From assembly GCF_034421375.1 (NCBI RefSeq), contig NZ_CP139779.1, positions 3,410,001-3,474,000 of the forward strand: 64,000 nucleotides of DNA, read 5' to 3'. Source of the DNA: Microbacterium invictum (GTDB lineage Bacteria; Actinomycetota; Actinomycetes; Actinomycetales; Microbacteriaceae). Of the stretch, positions 60,379-64,000 are shown piece after piece. The stretch's first letter is position 1; every line of letters starts with the position of its first letter. A program made the position numbers and the translations under genes. The notes beneath the pieces were generated by a model. It worked only from the letters and a program-made list of their open reading frames with translations, had not been told where the DNA came from and did not search any database.

Positions 60379-61431
60379 GTGCGCGCCGTCCTCATCCATG
60401 CCGTCCGCGGCATGCCGACCGTCACCGACGTCGCCGAGCCCGCGGCCCCGGAGGGCGGCGTCGTCGTCGACGTCCGCGCGACGGGCCTGTGCCGAAGCGA
60501 CTGGCACGCCTGGGCCGGCCACGACGAGATCGTCTTCCCGCACGTGCCCGGTCACGAACTGGCGGGCGTCGTCTCCGAGGTCGGCACGGGCGTCACCCGC
60601 TTCGGCGTCGGCGACCGCGTCACAGTGCCCTTCGTGTGCGGGTGCGGGGTGTGCGAATGGTGCCGGGCGGGGAACGCCCAGGTGTGCCCCGCCCAGCAGC
60701 AGCCGGGGTTCACGCACTGGGGGTCCTTTGCCGAGAAGGTCGCCCTCCACGCCGCGGACACCAACCTCGTCGCGCTCCCCGAAGGCGTGTCGTTCGAGGC
60801 CGCGGCGGCCCTCGGCTGCCGGTTCGCGACGGCCTTCCGGGCGTTGACCGCCCGGGCCCGCGTCGCCCCGGGCGAATGGGTCACCGTCGTGGGCGCCGGC
60901 GGTGTGGGCCTCAGCGTCGTCATGATCGCGATCGCGCTCGGCGCACGCGTGATCGCGGTCGACACCAATCCGCGCGCCCTCGCCGTCGCGAGCCGCCTCG
61001 GCGCGACCGATGTCGTCGTCGGGGGCGCGGACGCGCCACCCGTGCCCGACGTCGTCCACGAGCTGACCGGCGGGGGCTCGCACGTCTCGGTCGACGCCGT
61101 CGGCAGCGCCCAGACCGCCGCCGACGCCGTGCTGAGCCTCCGCCGCGGCGGCCGGCACGTGCAGATCGGACTGCTGCCGACGGATGACGGACGCTCCGCC
61201 GTTCCCATGGCGCGTGCGATCGCGTGGGAGCTCGACATCCTCGGCAGCCACGGGATGGCGGCGGCGGACTACCCCGGGATGATGCAGCTCGTCGCGTCGG
61301 GCACGCTCCGCCCGCACGACCTCATCGAGCGCGTGATCGGGCTCGATGAGGCATCCGCTCTCCTCCCCCGATTCGACACCGCCGCGCCCGCGGGGATGAC
61401 GATGATCGACCCGCACCTCGGGCTCCCCTAG
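60379..61431 (+). CDS. Zinc-dependent alcohol dehydrogenase (MDR family)
   Basis: The 350-residue enzyme has the catalytic zinc region TGLCRSDWHAWAGHDE then FPHVPGHELAGVV, the structural-zinc lobe VCGCGVCEWCRAGNAQVC with four Cys, and the NAD loop VVGAGGVGLSVVMIAIALGA. Asp in AVDTNPRA favours NAD. GTG 60379 is 6 nt after TAGATT (60367-60372), so leaderless. Substrate unknown. Confidence 0.92.
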   Translation: MRAVLIHAVRGMPTVTDVAEPAAPEGGVVVDVRATGLCRSDWHAWAGHDEIVFPHVPGHELAGVVSEVGTGVTRFGVGDRVTVPFVCGCGVCEWCRAGNAQVCPAQQQPGFTHWGSFAEKVALHAADTNLVALPEGVSFEAAAALGCRFATAFRALTARARVAPGEWVTVVGAGGVGLSVVMIAIALGARVIAVDTNPRALAVASRLGATDVVVGGADAPPVPDVVHELTGGGSHVSVDAVGSAQTAADAVLSLRRGGRHVQIGLLPTDDGRSAVPMARAIAWELDILGSHGMAAADYPGMMQLVASGTLRPHDLIERVIGLDEASALLPRFDTAAPAGMTMIDPHLGLP

Positions 61432-61457
61432 GATCGCTCCGACGGAGGGGGACGCCG

Positions 61458-61838
61458 ATGACGGCTGGATTCGAACCGGGGTACAGCCAGGGCTACGGGC
61501 CCGGCTACGCCGCGATGCCGGCGCCGCAGGGGGCACCGAAGAAGGGCTTCGACATCCTCGGGCTCATCGCCGTCATCATCGCGATGGTCTGCCTGCTGCC
61601 GACCCTGTTCGTGTTCCTCGTCGGGCTCATCCCGGAGATGAACGCGATCTGGTGGCTGCTGATCGTGATGATCCCGGCGCTCGGCATCGGCGGAGCGCTC
61701 GTGCTGATCCTGGCGATCGCCGGTCTCATCGTCGGCGTCATGCGCCAGCGTCGCTTCGGCCTGTCGATCACCGGCATCGTGCTCGGCATGCTGATGGTGG
61801 TGCCGATCGGGCTGCTGTACTTCAGCTCGATGATGTGA
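61458..61838 (+). CDS. Small membrane protein, DUF4190-like
   Basis: The 126-residue protein has a Gly/Tyr/Pro-rich head (GYSQGYGPGYAAMPAPQGAP type) and three helices (ILGLIAVIIAMVCLLPTLFV, IWWLLIVMIPALGIGGALVL, LSITGIVLGMLMVVPIGLLY). The layout is like DUF4190 proteins. GGAGGGGGA precedes the ATG. Its 3' end overlaps the convergent MFS gene by 17 nt. Confidence 0.68.
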   Translation: MTAGFEPGYSQGYGPGYAAMPAPQGAPKKGFDILGLIAVIIAMVCLLPTLFVFLVGLIPEMNAIWWLLIVMIPALGIGGALVLILAIAGLIVGVMRQRRFGLSITGIVLGMLMVVPIGLLYFSSMM

Positions 61839-63129
61839 CGGCGGTGTCCGCCACCCGCCGCTCGATGACCGCCATCACGAGGATCGAGATCATCGCGACC
61901 GCGGCGAGCCCGATCGTGAGGATCGCCAGGCCGTCGAAGAGCAGCCACTCGGCGAAGACGCCGCCCAGGACGTTGCCGAGCAGGTAGCCCGCCCCCACGA
62001 CCACCGAGTACACCCCCATGATGAGGCCCCGGTCCTCGCGGAACTCCGACGAGATGTCGCTGAGGTGGGTGAGGGCGGCGGGAGTGAACCCCGCCTCGAG
62101 GAACATCCCCGCGATCACGATCGGGATCGCGACCGCCAGCGGCGCGCCGCGGTTGAGCAGCAGCAGTCCGATCGAGGCGACGACGGCGCCCGCGACGGTG
62201 ACGAAGAGGGTGGGGATCGTCGGCAGGCGGCCGATGAAGAACGCCCACGCCACGATGCACAGGCTGAAGACGAGCACGTAGACGCCGAGGACGGCGGAGA
62301 GGCCCGCCTCGTTGTCGGCGAAGGCGCCGGGGAGGAGCTGGCCCTCGGCGGTGCGATCGCCGGCCAGCACGAAGGTGATCTGCGAGGTGACCCACGTGCC
62401 GAGGATGGCGTTGACCGCGATCCATGCCGGCAGGAAGGCGAGCAGGCGCGGTTGGCCGATGATCCGGATGCGCTCACGGACGCCACGGGCCTGCCGAGGG
62501 GCCGCGCCCGCGGCATCCGGTCGCACGAACACGAACACCAGGAGGGATGCCGCGAGGTAGACGGCGGCGAGCACGACGAACGACCACAGTCCCCACGCTC
62601 CGTACAGGAGCGGACCGGTCACCGCCCCGAGCGCAATGCCGCCGGAGGACGACAGCTCGTAGATGCTCGTCACGCGTCCCCGCCGCATCCGGTCGTCGTC
62701 GCTGGCGTCGGCGAGGAGGCCGAGGGTCGCGGGGGCGGCGATCGCGGCTCCCGCCCCGTCGAGGAGGCGGGAGGTCGCGACGACGGCGATCACGAGGGCG
62801 GCGGAGGGCGCGACGGCGATCAGCGAGGCACCGGGCGTGATGAGGATGCCGGCGGCGGCGAGCAGCGGCGCCGCGATGAGGAAGACGCGACGCCCCCGCC
62901 GGTCGCTCGCCGACCCCGCGATGGGGGCGAGGACGAGCTCGGCGAGGAAGCTCAGCCCCGAGAGCACACCGAGGATGAGGGCGCCGACGGGCGCTCCGGC
63001 ACGAGCGAGGTCGACGAAGTAGGCCCCGAGCGCCAGAGCACCGGCGGCCGACGCGGTGCGCAGGAGGAACTGGGCGACCAGCACCGCCGGCGTGCCCACC
63101 GGGCGCGCCGCCGTGCGGGGAGCTGCCAC
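61822..63129 (-). CDS. MFS transporter
   Basis: The 435-residue protein has 12 helices, the loop 2-3 motif GSASDRRGRRVFLIA (MFS motif A) and a second-half equivalent FIGRLPTIPTLFVTV. Substrate cannot be predicted; drug efflux is a common role of this subclass. GTG 63129 lies 2 nt after the stop of the alcohol dehydrogenase gene, so the two are co-transcribed. Confidence 0.87.
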   Translation of the reverse strand: MAAPRTAARPVGTPAVLVAQFLLRTASAAGALALGAYFVDLARAGAPVGALILGVLSGLSFLAELVLAPIAGSASDRRGRRVFLIAAPLLAAAGILITPGASLIAVAPSAALVIAVVATSRLLDGAGAAIAAPATLGLLADASDDDRMRRGRVTSIYELSSSGGIALGAVTGPLLYGAWGLWSFVVLAAVYLAASLLVFVFVRPDAAGAAPRQARGVRERIRIIGQPRLLAFLPAWIAVNAILGTWVTSQITFVLAGDRTAEGQLLPGAFADNEAGLSAVLGVYVLVFSLCIVAWAFFIGRLPTIPTLFVTVAGAVVASIGLLLLNRGAPLAVAIPIVIAGMFLEAGFTPAALTHLSDISSEFREDRGLIMGVYSVVVGAGYLLGNVLGGVFAEWLLFDGLAILTIGLAAVAMISILVMAVIERRVADTAVTSSS

Positions 63130-63131
63130 CC

Positions 63132-64000
63132 TCAGACCGTCACGAGCACTTTGAGCGCGTCGCGCGCGTCCATCGCGGCGTACCCGGCGGGCACGTCGTC
63201 GATCGGCATCGTGACGTCGAAAACGCGACCGGGCTCGATCGTGCCCTCGAGCACCTGCGGGATGGCGTCCTCGATGTAGGCGCGCACCGGCGCGGGGCCG
63301 CCCGTGAGGGTGAGGTTCCGCCCGAAGAGCGACCGGAACCCGACCCCGGCCTCTTCGTACTGGGGCACGCCGACGCGCGAGATCACCCCGCCGGTCCGCG
63401 CGACGCGATACGACTGCTCGTAGGCCGGCATGTGCCCGACCGCCTCGAGCACGGCGTGGCTGCCGAGGCCGTCGGTGATGGCCAGCACCCGCTGGACTCC
63501 CTCATCACCGCGCTCGGGCACCACGTGGGTCGCGCCCCATTCGACGCCGAGGTCGGTGCGCGCGCGGTGACGGCCCATCAGGATGATCGTCTCGGCGCCC
63601 AGCTGCTTCGCCGCAAGCACCGCTGACAGCCCGACCGCGCCGTCGCCGACGACGGTGACGGTCTGGCCGGGGCGCACCCGGGCCATGAACGCGGCGTGAT
63701 AGCCGGTGAGGTACACGTCCGACAGGGTGAGGAGTGACGGGAGCACCGGGGTGTCATCCTCGGTCACCCCCGGCACGGGGACGAGGCTGCCGTCGGCGAG
63801 GGGGATGCGGGAGAGCTCGGCCTGCAGGCCGGCGGTCTGGCGCGTGGCGTAGAAGCCGCCGTGCGGGCAGGCCGTCTGGAAACCGTCGCGGCAGGTGGGG
63901 CAGGTGTTGTCCGACCAGGCGAAGGGGGCGATGACGAGGTCGCCCTTCTTCACTGTGGTCACCTCTGGTCCGGTCTCCTCGACGACGCCCAGCAGCTCGT
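63132..64000 (-). CDS. Zinc-dependent alcohol dehydrogenase (partial, cut by right edge)
   Basis: The frame continues through the right edge, with ELLGVVEETGPEVTTVKKGD as the first readable part, so the start and catalytic-zinc Cys are outside. The structural-zinc lobe NTCPTCRDGFQTACPHGG, the nucleotide loop VVGDGAVGLSAVLAAKQLGA and RHRARTDLGVEWGATHVVPE identify a medium-chain dehydrogenase with a Gly-Asp-Gly variation in the loop. Arg in GRHRART suggests NADP. It overlaps nothing and is followed by the MFS gene after 2 nt. Confidence 0.92.
   Translation of the reverse strand, partial: ELLGVVEETGPEVTTVKKGDLVIAPFAWSDNTCPTCRDGFQTACPHGGFYATRQTAGLQAELSRIPLADGSLVPVPGVTEDDTPVLPSLLTLSDVYLTGYHAAFMARVRPGQTVTVVGDGAVGLSAVLAAKQLGAETIILMGRHRARTDLGVEWGATHVVPERGDEGVQRVLAITDGLGSHAVLEAVGHMPAYEQSYRVARTGGVISRVGVPQYEEAGVGFRSLFGRNLTLTGGPAPVRAYIEDAIPQVLEGTIEPGRVFDVTMPIDDVPAGYAAMDARDALKVLVTV

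Overview
The window is ordinary chromosome of a high-GC actinobacterium, most likely a Microbacteriaceae member close to Microbacterium. This is inferred from roughly 70% GC, the dnaK-grpE-dnaJ order behind HspR-type (HAIR) operators, actinobacterial families (DUF222-HNH, CopD/CtaG fusion, AztD, ECF42 with DGPF), many apparently leaderless genes, and a very frequent GGATGCCGCGG word. There is no rRNA, CRISPR array, insertion sequence, integrase or prophage. The only RNA gene seen is a tRNA-Gly.

Layout. 1-2.75 kb: dnaK-grpE-dnaJ heat-shock operon (minus) with a promoter and two HAIR sites. 2.8-9.4 kb: UMF1-type MFS carrier, two divergent MarR-like regulators over a dense operator region, dcd, tRNA-Gly, GntR regulator, EamA exporter, and a secreted serine-hydrolase relative whose three active-site boxes are all changed. 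9.4-16.3 kb: DUF2470 and heme oxygenase with an iron-type box, MerR-Pif1 helicase operon divergent from a thioredoxin-reductase-like enzyme, and a CopD/CtaG copper protein. 16.4-19.3 kb: HU, an esterase, the rpmB-rpmG-rpsN operon, and a 19-unit octamer repeat.

21.1-34.1 kb is the most interesting part: a zinc island. On the minus strand a Zur-type box precedes znuA-znuC-znuB-zur-permease-TIGR03943 protein-propeller protein-3-methyladenine glycosylase, eight genes that overlap or nearly touch. A second Zur-type box lies between aztA (minus) and aztB-aztD-like-aztC-aztD (plus). ZnuA has a His-rich loop. AztC has none and is paired with two AztD-type chaperones, one of which has lost most of the histidines of the other and gained a new His cluster. 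The window thus holds two complete zinc importers with the regulator that probably controls both.

34.1-46.2 kb: multicopper oxidase, a pat-bkdA-bkdB-bkdC amino-acid catabolism operon, an RHH/Fic toxin-antitoxin pair, a WXG100-like protein with a lipase, a tyrosine phosphatase, and purB. 46.2-64 kb: small membrane proteins, an APH-like kinase, an ABC exporter with its TetR regulator, an FMN reductase, an SDR, a DUF1016 remnant, a DGPF/ECF42 sigma pair, an 88-bp inverted-repeat element, a molybdo-oxidase/FAD-reductase/DUF6510 operon, DUF families, an AlaX-like editing protein, two zinc alcohol dehydrogenases (one cut by the right edge) and a second MFS carrier. Start codons were revised wherever a Shine-Dalgarno sequence, a -10 box 6-8 nt upstream, or a stop-start overlap made one start more likely.
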